Positions 34,047 through 41,327 of a DNA stretch of 64,000 nucleotides are shown here, piece after piece (position 1 is the stretch's first letter; each line of letters opens with the position of its first letter). Below the pieces are notes generated by a model. The model made no database searches and had not been told where the DNA came from. It was given only the letters and a program-made list of their open reading frames with translations. The DNA lies in NCBI GenBank assembly GCA_934591705.1, contig CAKTPM010000003.1:1-64000 (forward strand), written 5' to 3'. This stretch comes from an uncultured Oscillospiraceae bacterium. GTDB taxonomy: Bacteria; Bacillota; Clostridia; Oscillospirales; Oscillospiraceae. The position numbers and the translations under genes were made by a program.

Positions 34047-34607
34047 ATGGATCGGATAGAGGAAATTCGCCGCTTTGTGCCCCTGTGCGAGCAGGAGCGG
34101 CGGGACAAGGAAATGATGCTTTGGTTTTTGGGCGGCAATGCCGACGCCTATGAGCGCGGCAACACCCTGGCCCACATGACCGCCAGCGCCTGGGTGCTGA
34201 GCCCGGACTGCACCCGGGTGGCCATGTGCTACCACAATATTTTTGAGAGCTGGTCGATCTCCGGCGGCCATGCCGACGGCGACCGGGATCTGCTGGCGGT
34301 GGCCATGCGGGAGGTCCGGGAGGAGATGGGCCTGGCGACCCATCCCCTGCGGCCGGACATTTTCTCCTTGGAAAATCTCACGGTGCCGGGTCATGTGAAA
34401 AACGGCCGCTATGTCTCCGGGCACCTGCACCTGAATGTGACCTACCTCCTCCAGGCCGAGGGGGTGGAGCTGCACATGAAGGCCGATGAGAACAGCGGCG
34501 TCCGCTGGATGACCCCCGAGGAGGCCCTGGCCGCCTCCACGGAGCCCTGGATGGTACAGTGGATATACCGCAAGCTCATCGAGCGGGCCGCCCCCTATAT
34601 GCAGTAA
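34047..34607 (+). CDS. NUDIX hydrolase
   Basis: A 186-residue protein with a central NUDIX box running from GGHADGDRDLLAVAMREVREEMG (about residues 73-95), where the REVREEMG helix binds catalytic metal. The flanks resemble the family of small NUDIX proteins annotated as diphosphate hydrolases, with an N-terminal ~35-residue helix. The substrate (nucleotide sugar, dinucleotide or oxidised nucleotide) cannot be deduced. The start at 34047 follows AAAGGGAGG. Monocistronic. Confidence 0.88.
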   Translation: MDRIEEIRRFVPLCEQERRDKEMMLWFLGGNADAYERGNTLAHMTASAWVLSPDCTRVAMCYHNIFESWSISGGHADGDRDLLAVAMREVREEMGLATHPLRPDIFSLENLTVPGHVKNGRYVSGHLHLNVTYLLQAEGVELHMKADENSGVRWMTPEEALAASTEPWMVQWIYRKLIERAAPYMQ

Positions 34608-34635
34608 AAAACGCGCCCTTCCGGGCGCGTTTTTT
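34606..34635. terminator. bidirectional terminator after the NUDIX gene
   Basis: AAAAACGCGCCC/GGGCGCGTTTTTT stem between convergent genes. Confidence 0.9.
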
Positions 34636-34654
34636 CGCTTAATTCTATCCATGC

Positions 34655-35371
34655 TCAGACCTGGGCGAGCACCTGGCCGATGGGGCCGTCGATGGTGAGG
34701 TCGGCCCGGACGCCGCCGCCCACCTCGCCCTTGTTGATGACAACGAGCTTATGGCCCCGGTAGTACTGCACCAGCCCCGCCGCGGGGTACACCACCAGGG
34801 AGGTGCCGCCGATGATGAGCACCTCCGCCCGGGCGATATAATCCACCGCCTTTTCCATGATCGCGCCGTTGAGGGGCTCCTCATAGAGCACCACATCCGG
34901 CTTGATGACGCCGCCGCAGGTACACCGGGGCACGCCGGCGGAATGGGCCACTGCCTCTAAGCCGTAGAGCTTGCCGCAGCGCTCACAGTAGTTGCGCAGC
35001 ACGCTGCCGTGGAGCTCCAAAACCTCCCGGCTGCCGGCCTTCTGGTGGAGCCCGTCGATGTTCTGGGTGATCACCGCCCGCAGGCGGCCCTCCCGCTCCC
35101 ACTGGGCCAGCTTCCGATGGGCGGCGTTGGGCTGCGCCTCCGGAGCCAGCATCTTCTGGCGGTAGAAGTCGAAAAACTCCTCTGTGTGCTGTACATAGAA
35201 GCTGTGGCTGAGCATGTATTCCGGGGGATACTTGAACTTTTGGTGATAAAGCCCGTCCACACTGCGAAAATCCTTGATGCCGGACTCGGTGCTGACCCCG
35301 GCGCCGCCGAAAAATACGATGTTCTCAGAGCCGTCCACCCATTCCTTGAGCGTTTTGATCTTCTCGTCCAT
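34655..35371 (-). CDS. cobB: Sir2-family NAD-dependent protein deacylase
   Basis: A 238-residue sirtuin removing acetyl or related groups from lysines with NAD+. The NAD motif GGAGVSTESGIKDFRS (22-37), TQNIDGLHQKAG (about 103-114), catalytic His in LELHGS, a zinc site with CERC and a later CTCGG (CxC rather than CxxC), and GGTSLVVYPAAGL are present. It lacks the Tyr/Arg pair placement of clear desuccinylases as far as I can judge. Divergent from the ArsC-like gene, whose promoter overlaps its start region. Confidence 0.93.
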   Translation of the reverse strand: MDEKIKTLKEWVDGSENIVFFGGAGVSTESGIKDFRSVDGLYHQKFKYPPEYMLSHSFYVQHTEEFFDFYRQKMLAPEAQPNAAHRKLAQWEREGRLRAVITQNIDGLHQKAGSREVLELHGSVLRNYCERCGKLYGLEAVAHSAGVPRCTCGGVIKPDVVLYEEPLNGAIMEKAVDYIARAEVLIIGGTSLVVYPAAGLVQYYRGHKLVVINKGEVGGGVRADLTIDGPIGQVLAQV

Positions 35372-35372
35372 A

Positions 35373-35401
35373 TTGACCGTCCTTTCTCCGTTTGGTATAC
35401 T
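35373..35401 (+). promoter_or_regulatory. promoter of the ArsC-like gene
   Basis: TTGACC (35373-35378), 17-base spacer, TATACT (35396-35401). It abuts the start codon of the divergent sirtuin gene. Confidence 0.7.
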
Positions 35402-35430
35402 GTTGCCATCCTACGAAGGGAGATACCTCC

Positions 35431-35766
35431 ATGAATATCCAGATCTTCGGCACCTCCAAGTCCTTCGATGCCAAAAAGGCGGAGCGCTGGTTCAAGGAGC
35501 GCCGCATCAAATACCAGTACATTGACCTGCTGAAAAAGGGCCTCTCCCCCGGCGAATACCGCTCCATCCGGGCCGCCGTGGGCTATGACGCCTTAGTGGA
35601 CCGGGAGTGCTTGGCCTACAAGGAGCTGGGGCTGGACTACTACCGCCCGGCGGACGCGGAGGAAAAGCTCCTGGAAAACCCCCGGCTCTTCCGCTGCCCC
35701 ATCGTGCGCAACGGAAAGCAGGCCACCGTGGGGTACTGCCCTGAGGTGTGGAGCACCTGGGAATAA
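35431..35766 (+). CDS. ArsC/Spx-like thioredoxin-fold protein lacking the catalytic Cys
   Basis: A 111-residue protein of the ArsC/YffB family by overall pattern: an early beta-strand and FGTSKSFDAKKAERWFKE helix, a central KKGLSPGEYRSI helix and the RCPIVRNGKQATVGY strand pair. The position that holds the nucleophilic Cys in YffB-type proteins (NCDTIKKA) is Ser here, so redox or arsenate-reductase activity is unlikely by the usual mechanism. Two other cysteines are elsewhere. The start follows GAAGGGAG. A binding or regulatory role is possible. Confidence 0.8.
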   Translation: MNIQIFGTSKSFDAKKAERWFKERRIKYQYIDLLKKGLSPGEYRSIRAAVGYDALVDRECLAYKELGLDYYRPADAEEKLLENPRLFRCPIVRNGKQATVGYCPEVWSTWE

Positions 35767-35786
35767 CGCCATACGCGACCTCTCCC

Positions 35787-35818
35787 CTGTCCGGCGGATG
35801 ACCGCCGGACAGTTTTTT
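35787..35818 (+). terminator. terminator after the ArsC-like gene
   Basis: CTGTCCGGCGG/CCGCCGGACAG stem with ATGA loop, then six T. Confidence 0.9.
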
Positions 35819-35834
35819 ATGCGGCGGGGTGTTT

Positions 35835-37001
35835 TTATATGTAGCTCTGCTCCACCTTCACCACGGCGAAGTAGTTGCCCTCCATGGCCCGGACCTTCTC
35901 CTTGATCTGCGCCTCCACGGCGTCGAAGCGCACGCCCTTGTCAAAGGGGGCCACGGCGTCGAAGATGAGGTTGGTGTGGCTGGGGCCGGGCACCATGCGG
36001 AAGTCGTGGATGGTGATGCGGCTGTCCACCTCCCGGCACAGGGCCGCCACCTGCTCCCGGAGCCGGGCGGTCTGGCCGTCGTCGGTGACGATGGGGTCCA
36101 TGTGGATGGTGGCCACGCAGTTCAATTTCCGCGCCAGCTCTTGCTCGGCGGAGTCCACTACATCGTGGAGCTCCAGAATGTCGCCGCCGGCGGGGACCTC
36201 GGCATGGAGGGTGATCATCACCCGGCCGGGGCCGTAGTTGTGGACCACCAGGTCGTGGATGCCACAGATGGGGGCGTGGGACATGACGATCCTTTCGATC
36301 TCATCCACAAACTCCTTCTCCGGGGCTTGGCCCAGCAGGGGGGCCACGGTCTCCCGGGCGGCCTTGACGCCGGTGATGAGGATGAGCACCGCCACCACCA
36401 TGCCCACATAGCCGTCGATCTGCACCTGGAAGAGCTTGCCGATGAGCATGGCCGCCAGCACCGCCGAGGTGGAGATGGCGTCGCTGCGGGAGTCCGCCGC
36501 CGTGGCCAGCATGGCGGCGGAGTCGATTTTCTTGCCCACGGCGGTATTATAGTAGGCCATGTAGAGCTTCACGGCGATGGATACCGCCAAGATCACGATG
36601 GCCAGCACGCTGAAGTCCACGGCGGCAGGATGGAGTATCTTCTCAAAGCTGCTCTTGCCCAGCTCCACGCCCATGAGGAGGATGAGGGCCGAGACCACAA
36701 GCCCCGAGATATACTCCATGCGGCCATGGCCGAAGGGGTGCTCGGGGTCGGGCTTTTTCCCTGCCAGGCGAAAGCCCAGAAGGGTCACCAGCGAGGAGCC
36801 GGCGTCGGAGAGGTTGTTGAAGGCGTCCGCCGTGACGGCGATGGAGCCCGAGAGGGTGCCGGCAAAGAACTTGCCCAAGAAAAGCAGCAAGTTCCAGCCG
36901 ATGCCCACGGCCCCGCACAGGGAGCCATAGGCCTGGCGCACGGCGGGGTCGGCCACATTTTCCCGGTCCTTGATGAACCATTTTGCCAAGAGCTTGATCA
37001 T
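35835..37001 (-). CDS. cation diffusion facilitator (CDF) family transporter
   Basis: A 388-residue efflux protein exporting Zn2+, Mn2+ or Fe2+ in exchange for protons. Six helices occupy about residues 25-220, with metal-site Asp pairs in TADAFNNLSDAG (about 55-66) and in DSRSDAIST (about 165-173) and the HPFGHGRMEY loop between. A long cytoplasmic C-terminal domain (about 220-388) is larger than in the minimal family. The start at 37001 overlaps the upstream antiporter stop as ATGA and has AAGGAG in front. Metal choice is not determined. Confidence 0.92.
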   Translation of the reverse strand: MIKLLAKWFIKDRENVADPAVRQAYGSLCGAVGIGWNLLLFLGKFFAGTLSGSIAVTADAFNNLSDAGSSLVTLLGFRLAGKKPDPEHPFGHGRMEYISGLVVSALILLMGVELGKSSFEKILHPAAVDFSVLAIVILAVSIAVKLYMAYYNTAVGKKIDSAAMLATAADSRSDAISTSAVLAAMLIGKLFQVQIDGYVGMVVAVLILITGVKAARETVAPLLGQAPEKEFVDEIERIVMSHAPICGIHDLVVHNYGPGRVMITLHAEVPAGGDILELHDVVDSAEQELARKLNCVATIHMDPIVTDDGQTARLREQVAALCREVDSRITIHDFRMVPGPSHTNLIFDAVAPFDKGVRFDAVEAQIKEKVRAMEGNYFAVVKVEQSYI

Positions 37002-38317
37002 ATCTTCTTCTCCTTCGGGGGATAAAAGTATTTTTTCGTGAGGCCGTAGCAGAGGGGGATGGCGTAGAGCAGCACCGCGTAGGGGATGGCCCTGGCCGTG
37101 GCCCCCAGCATCAGAAGCGGGATGCTCACGGAGATGTTCCAGGGGATCAGCGGGGCTATGACCACGCCGGAATTCTCCATATCCTGGGCCAGCTCGCCGG
37201 GGGCGGCATCGGCATAGGCGTCCGCCACCAGGCCGGGGGTCACCACCGCGCCGGTGGACTGGTTGCAGAACACCATGGCGCACAGGGTCATGGCCGCCGT
37301 CACCGCCGGGAAGCGGCCATAGCGCCGCACCACCCAGGCCACCGCCCGCCGGGCGGTCTCCAGACCTCCCAAGCCGTCCAGGAGCCCTGCGAACATGGCG
37401 GTGCAGAGCATCAGCACCGAGGCGGTGAGCATGGACACCACCCCGCCGCCGGACATCACGCCCCGGAGGGCCTCCGCCGCCGGGGTATAGCCCGCCAGGG
37501 CCATCCAGAGGGCATCTGGCACCGGGGCATGCTGGCAGAGCACCGTCACGCAAAGGGCGCTCACGGCGCTGGCGGCCATGGCCAGGCGGATGGAGAGGTG
37601 CAGCAAAGGCAGCCCCAGCAGCAGAAGCGGGGGCAGAAGCGTCCAAGGGGACAGGGAGAAGCCCTCCCGGAGGGCATCCAAAATAGCCCCGTCCACTATG
37701 GCGATGGGATGCCGCCAGGAGAGGAGGCCGTATACCGCCGCAGAGAGGATAAAGGGCAGCGCCCCGGTGCGGAGCATCATTTTCACATTGTCCTCCAGGC
37801 GGGTATCCGTGGCGGCGGCCACCAGGGCGGCGCTGGAGGAGGCGTTGGAGCAGCGGTCGCCGCAGTAGGCGCCGGCCAGTACCACCCCCGCCGTCACCGC
37901 GGCGTCCACGCCGCCGCTGCGGCCCAGGGCCATGAGGATCACCCCCGCCGTGCCCACCACGCCGAAGGAGGTGCCCAGGGCGAAGGAGATGGCGGAGGTC
38001 AAAAGAAAGGCGATGAGGATAAAAAGATGGGGCGTGATGAGCCGCAGCCCGTGGTAGATGCAAAAGGCGATGGTGCCCGAGGAGCGCCACAGGGCGGTGA
38101 TGCAGCCGATGAGGCCATAGATCACCAGCACCGGCAGCATCTTGGCCGCCGGGGCCCAGGCCATGGCCAGCATGGCCCGGAGGGTATGGCCGCTTTTTTT
38201 GCCCAGAAGGGCGAAGACGCCCAGCCCCAGGCACATGGCGTAGATCAGCGAGAGGTCCAGGGTGAGGCAGGCTGCCACCCCCGCCAGGAAAAGACCGAAT
38301 CCGATGAGCATGCTCAT
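36998..38317 (-). CDS. NhaC family Na+/H+ antiporter-like protein
   Basis: A 439-residue membrane protein with about 11 helices. The GTSFGVVGTAG motif (about 113-123) and AGAYCGDRCSNASSSAAL (about 147-164) are typical of the NhaC/ion transporter superfamily, where Asp lines the ion path. The start at 38317 overlaps the upstream stop as ATGA. It sits between a zinc-ribbon protein and a CDF exporter in one operon, so ion or metal homeostasis is a reasonable joint role. The substrate could instead be an organic anion. Confidence 0.85.
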   Translation of the reverse strand: MSMLIGFGLFLAGVAACLTLDLSLIYAMCLGLGVFALLGKKSGHTLRAMLAMAWAPAAKMLPVLVIYGLIGCITALWRSSGTIAFCIYHGLRLITPHLFILIAFLLTSAISFALGTSFGVVGTAGVILMALGRSGGVDAAVTAGVVLAGAYCGDRCSNASSSAALVAAATDTRLEDNVKMMLRTGALPFILSAAVYGLLSWRHPIAIVDGAILDALREGFSLSPWTLLPPLLLLGLPLLHLSIRLAMAASAVSALCVTVLCQHAPVPDALWMALAGYTPAAEALRGVMSGGGVVSMLTASVLMLCTAMFAGLLDGLGGLETARRAVAWVVRRYGRFPAVTAAMTLCAMVFCNQSTGAVVTPGLVADAYADAAPGELAQDMENSGVVIAPLIPWNISVSIPLLMLGATARAIPYAVLLYAIPLCYGLTKKYFYPPKEKKI

Positions 38318-38910
38318 TTTCCCCGGATCTGCAGGGTCATCTGGCAGCACAGGCGGTCTAAGTCCTCATCGGTGGCCGCGGCGATGCGCAGCTTGCCCCC
38401 GCAGGCGGCACAGGTCACATCCACGGCGTCCCGGCGGACCTGCAGGGTATAGTCCCGGCTGCCGCAGGTGCAGGAGATGCCGCCCCGGGCGGCGATGTCC
38501 TTGAGTTCCGAGAGCACCTCGTACATGATGACATTGTCGGTAAACGCCTCGGGGCTCTCGCTCTTCTCCTTGGCGGCCCGGATGGCCAGCTCCTCCATAG
38601 AGCCGCGGACCTGGCCCTCCTCCCCGGCATAGCAGCAGATCTGCTTGGTCTTGGGGCAGGCAAGCCCTACCCCCCGGCCCTCCAGGAGGGCGGCGGCCTC
38701 CACCACCGCGGTGTGCTGCTCCCCGCAGAGCCCGCAGGGCACGGACAGGGTAAAGCGGGTGCCGTCGGTCTCAATGTCCATCTCCGCCTTGCCGCACTCG
38801 CACTCGATGCGGGCGGCCGCCGCCGTCAGGGCAAATACCGTGCGGCTGCCCAGCACCGCCTTGCCGCAGTGGGGGCAGATGTAGCCGAAGCTGCGCCGTT
38901 TTTCTTCCAT
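38314..38910 (-). CDS. zinc-ribbon protein of unknown function (CpXC-like)
   Basis: A 198-residue cysteine-rich protein. Three Cys pairs are spread along it: CPHCG near the N-terminus, CGLCGEQH (about 60-67) and CTCG/CAACGG in the C-terminal half, each in a beta-hairpin context, which suggests two or three zinc ribbons. It resembles CpXC-type proteins but I do not recognise a defined function. It is the first gene of a tightly coupled operon with the NhaC-like and CDF transporters. The start follows AAGGAG. Confidence 0.78.
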   Translation of the reverse strand: MEEKRRSFGYICPHCGKAVLGSRTVFALTAAAARIECECGKAEMDIETDGTRFTLSVPCGLCGEQHTAVVEAAALLEGRGVGLACPKTKQICCYAGEEGQVRGSMEELAIRAAKEKSESPEAFTDNVIMYEVLSELKDIAARGGISCTCGSRDYTLQVRRDAVDVTCAACGGKLRIAAATDEDLDRLCCQMTLQIRGK

Positions 38911-38946
38911 ATCGGTCTCCTTACCACTTCATGGGATATTTTTTGC

Positions 38947-38975
38947 ATTATACCCCTTTTCCCTCCCGATGGCAA
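38947..38975 (-). promoter_or_regulatory. promoter of the zinc-ribbon/NhaC/CDF operon
   Basis: Minus strand TTGCCA (38975-38970), 17-base spacer, TATAAT (38952-38947). Confidence 0.65.
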
Positions 38976-38984
38976 TGTTTCGGA

Positions 38985-39014
38985 GAATGATTTCCCAGAT
39001 TTTGCGGCACAATA
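38985..39014 (+). promoter_or_regulatory. possible sporulation (sigma-F/G type) promoter of spoVAD
   Basis: GAATGA (38985-38990) and CACAATA (39008-39014) about 18 bases apart, loosely like the forespore consensus. No sigma-A pair is evident on this strand, as expected for spoVA genes. Weak match. Confidence 0.3.
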
Positions 39015-39031
39015 GCGGTGAGGTGAATGAT

Positions 39032-40048
39032 ATGCAAGAAACCCGAGCTCCCCTCCTGGCGTTTTCCCCGGCTCCCGGCATCCTGTCCTGGGGCAGCATC
39101 GGCGGCAAGATGGAGGCCGCCGGGCCCCTGCGGGACGGCTTTGACGAGCTGGAGCAGGACTCCTTTTTCGGCCAGAGGACCTGGGAGCAGGCGGAGAGCG
39201 CCATGCAAAGGCGGGCCCTGGGCCACGCCCTGCGCAAGGCCGGGGCGAAGCCGGCGGACTTAGACGCCCTGCTGGGGGGCGACCTTCTGAACCAGTGCAC
39301 CGCCGCCTCCTTCGCCGTGCGCAACACCGGCGTGCCCTTCTGCGGCCTCTACGGGGCCTGCTCCACCATGGGGGAGGGGCTGCTGCTGGGGGCGGCCCTT
39401 GTAAGCGGCGGCTTTGCCCGGCGCCTGGGCGTGATGACCTCCTCTCACTTCTGCTCCGCCGAGCGGCAGTACCGAGGCCCCGTGCCCTACGGCTCCCAGC
39501 GGACGCCCACCGCCCAGTGGACCGCCACCGCCGCCGGGTGCTGCCTGCTGGAGGCCCGGGGCGGCGGCCCCCGGATCACCCACGGGCTTATGGGCCGGGT
39601 CATCGACCTGGGCATCACCGATGCCGCCAACATGGGGGCGGCCATGGCCCCTGCCGCCGTGGATACCCTGGAGCGGCTCTTTGCCCTCAGCGGCAGAGGT
39701 CCCGGGGACTATGACCGCATCTTCACCGGGGACCTGGGGGCCATCGGCCATCAGATCGTGGCGGAGCAGCTGGCAAGGGACGGCTATCCCCCCGGGGAGC
39801 GGTACTGTGACTGCGGGCTGATGCTCTATGCCCGCCGGGGCCAGGACATGCACGCCGGCGGCAGCGGCGCGGGCTGCTCGGCGGCGGTGCTCTGCGGCTA
39901 TATTTTAGACCAGCTCCGAAAGGGTGCCTGGCGGCGGGTGCTCTTCGCCCCCACCGGGGCTCTTCTATCCCCCACCACCGCCTTTCAGGGGCAGAGCATT
40001 CCCGGCATCTGCCATGCGGTGGTGCTGGAGAGCGGCACGGAAGAATAA
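39032..40048 (+). CDS. spoVAD: stage V sporulation protein AD
   Basis: A 338-residue thiolase-fold protein of the SpoVA channel, which binds dipicolinic acid for uptake into the forespore and release at germination. Family marks include PGILSWGSIGGK near residues 15-26, EQDSFFGQRTWEQAE (about 40-54), YGACSTMGEGL and the late DQLRKGAW region. The start at 39032 follows GAGGTGA. spoVAE is 11 bases downstream; spoVAC, normally adjacent upstream, is absent here. Confidence 0.93.
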   Translation: MQETRAPLLAFSPAPGILSWGSIGGKMEAAGPLRDGFDELEQDSFFGQRTWEQAESAMQRRALGHALRKAGAKPADLDALLGGDLLNQCTAASFAVRNTGVPFCGLYGACSTMGEGLLLGAALVSGGFARRLGVMTSSHFCSAERQYRGPVPYGSQRTPTAQWTATAAGCCLLEARGGGPRITHGLMGRVIDLGITDAANMGAAMAPAAVDTLERLFALSGRGPGDYDRIFTGDLGAIGHQIVAEQLARDGYPPGERYCDCGLMLYARRGQDMHAGGSGAGCSAAVLCGYILDQLRKGAWRRVLFAPTGALLSPTTAFQGQSIPGICHAVVLESGTEE

Positions 40049-40059
40049 GGAGGCAGCGT

Positions 40060-40416
40060 ATGGAATATCTGCGGGCGTTTCTCTGCGGCGGCGCGCTGTG
40101 CGCCGCGGGCCAGGTGCTCATCGACAAAACAACCCTGACCCCGGGCCGCATCCTCACGGGCTATGTGACGGCGGGGGTGCTGCTCACCGCCCTGGGAGTC
40201 TATGGGCCCCTGGCGGACTGGGCGGGCTGCGGGGCCACGGTGCCCCTCACCGGCTTCGGCTATGCCCTGGCCCGGGGTGTGGAAAAGGCCGTGGCGGAGG
40301 AGGGCTTTCTGGGCATCTTCACCGGGGGCATCTCCGCCGGCGCCGGCGGCATCGCCGCGGCGGCGGTGTTCTCGCTGCTGGCCGCGCTGCTCATCCGGCC
40401 CTCCGACAAACGATAA
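40060..40416 (+). CDS. spoVAE: stage V sporulation protein AE
   Basis: A 118-residue membrane protein with four helices, matching SpoVAE: AFLCGGALCAAGQVLID at the N-terminus, a conserved TPGRILTGYV segment and GFGYALARGVEKA in the middle. It is a component of the dipicolinic-acid channel in the inner spore membrane. The ribosome site AAGGAGG lies close to the end of spoVAD. A terminator follows 17 bases after the stop. Confidence 0.93.
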   Translation: MEYLRAFLCGGALCAAGQVLIDKTTLTPGRILTGYVTAGVLLTALGVYGPLADWAGCGATVPLTGFGYALARGVEKAVAEEGFLGIFTGGISAGAGGIAAAAVFSLLAALLIRPSDKR

Positions 40417-40432
40417 GGGGATACCTTTTTTG

Positions 40433-40461
40433 AAAGAGACCGCCCGGGCGGCCTCTTTTTT
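40433..40461 (+). terminator. terminator after spoVAE
   Basis: AAAGAG.CCGCC/GGCGG.CTCTTT stem, then TTTTTT. Confidence 0.8.
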
Positions 40462-40462
40462 C

Positions 40463-40491
40463 TTGCCATGGGCACGAGGTTGTGCTATTCT
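40463..40491 (+). promoter_or_regulatory. promoter of the HAD-MFS-GDPD-rsmD-coaD operon
   Basis: TTGCCA (40463-40468), 17-base spacer, TATTCT (40486-40491). Confidence 0.6.
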
Positions 40492-40528
40492 GTAGGGTAG
40501 ATCATTGTGTGTATGCGGAGGACACTCC

Positions 40529-41323
40529 ATGCGGAAGCTCTCACAAAAACGGCTGTTCCTGCTGGATATGGACGGCACCCTCTACTTGGGAGACCGGGTA
40601 TTTGACGGCGCGGCGGACTTTCTGCGGCACATCCGCGCCATCGGCGGGCGCTACCTCTATCTCACCAACAACTCCAGCCGGGGGGTGGAGGGCTACTTGG
40701 AAAAGCTCCGCCGCCTGGGGCTCTGCGCCCGGCGGGAGGATTTTCTCACCTCCGTGGACGCGGCCATCGCCTGCCTGCAGGCGGAATACCCCGGCAGGCG
40801 GTGCTATGTGATGGGCACAGAGTCCTTTTGCCGCCAGCTGCAGGAGGCAGGAGTTGCGGTATGCACGGCCCCGTCCGATGACATCGGCCTTGTGCTCTGC
40901 GGCTACGATACGGAGCTCACCTATCAAAAGCTCCGGGATACCTGCCTCCTCCTGCGCCGGGGGCTGCCGTGGCTGGCCACCAATCCTGACTGGGTGTGCC
41001 CCACAGAGGAGGGCCCCCTGCCGGACTGCGGCTCCATGTGCCAGATGCTGAGCATCGCCACAGGCCGCCAGCCCCGCTATCTGGGAAAGCCGCAGCCGGA
41101 GATGGTGCGCCTGGCCCTGGAGAAGACCGGCCTTGCCCCGGAGGAGGCCGTGCTCATCGGGGACCGCGTCTATACCGACATCGCCTGCGCCGTCAACGCC
41201 GGCATCGACAGCGTGTTTGTGCTCTCCGGGGAGGGCACCGCGGCGGACACGGAAAGGTACGGCATCCGGCCCACCTGGACCTATGACAACATCGCGGCGC
41301 TGCTGCGGGATATGAAGGAGTGA
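40529..41323 (+). CDS. HAD-IIA family phosphatase (NagD-like)
   Basis: A 264-residue HAD hydrolase. Nucleophile motif LLDMDGTLYLG lies at 10-20, motif II TNNSSRG (about 48-54), the KPQPEM motif III and the metal motif GDRVYTDI near residue 212. The type IIA cap and length match p-nitrophenyl phosphatase/NagD and phosphoglycolate-phosphatase-like enzymes. Substrate unknown. The start at 40529 follows GGAGGA; a Met eight codons earlier is less well placed. It opens a six-gene unit and is four bases from the MFS gene. Confidence 0.9.
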   Translation: MRKLSQKRLFLLDMDGTLYLGDRVFDGAADFLRHIRAIGGRYLYLTNNSSRGVEGYLEKLRRLGLCARREDFLTSVDAAIACLQAEYPGRRCYVMGTESFCRQLQEAGVAVCTAPSDDIGLVLCGYDTELTYQKLRDTCLLLRRGLPWLATNPDWVCPTEEGPLPDCGSMCQMLSIATGRQPRYLGKPQPEMVRLALEKTGLAPEEAVLIGDRVYTDIACAVNAGIDSVFVLSGEGTAADTERYGIRPTWTYDNIAALLRDMKE

Positions 41324-41327
41324 CTCC

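Noticed and set aside
35835..38234. 799-codon minus-strand frame read as a single protein
   Set aside because: Only its C-terminal half is real (CDF transporter from 37001); the rest is an out-of-frame reading of the NhaC-like gene.
40505..40528. Longer N-terminus for the HAD phosphatase
   Set aside because: The GGAGGA ribosome site lies inside this stretch and fits the ATG at 40529.
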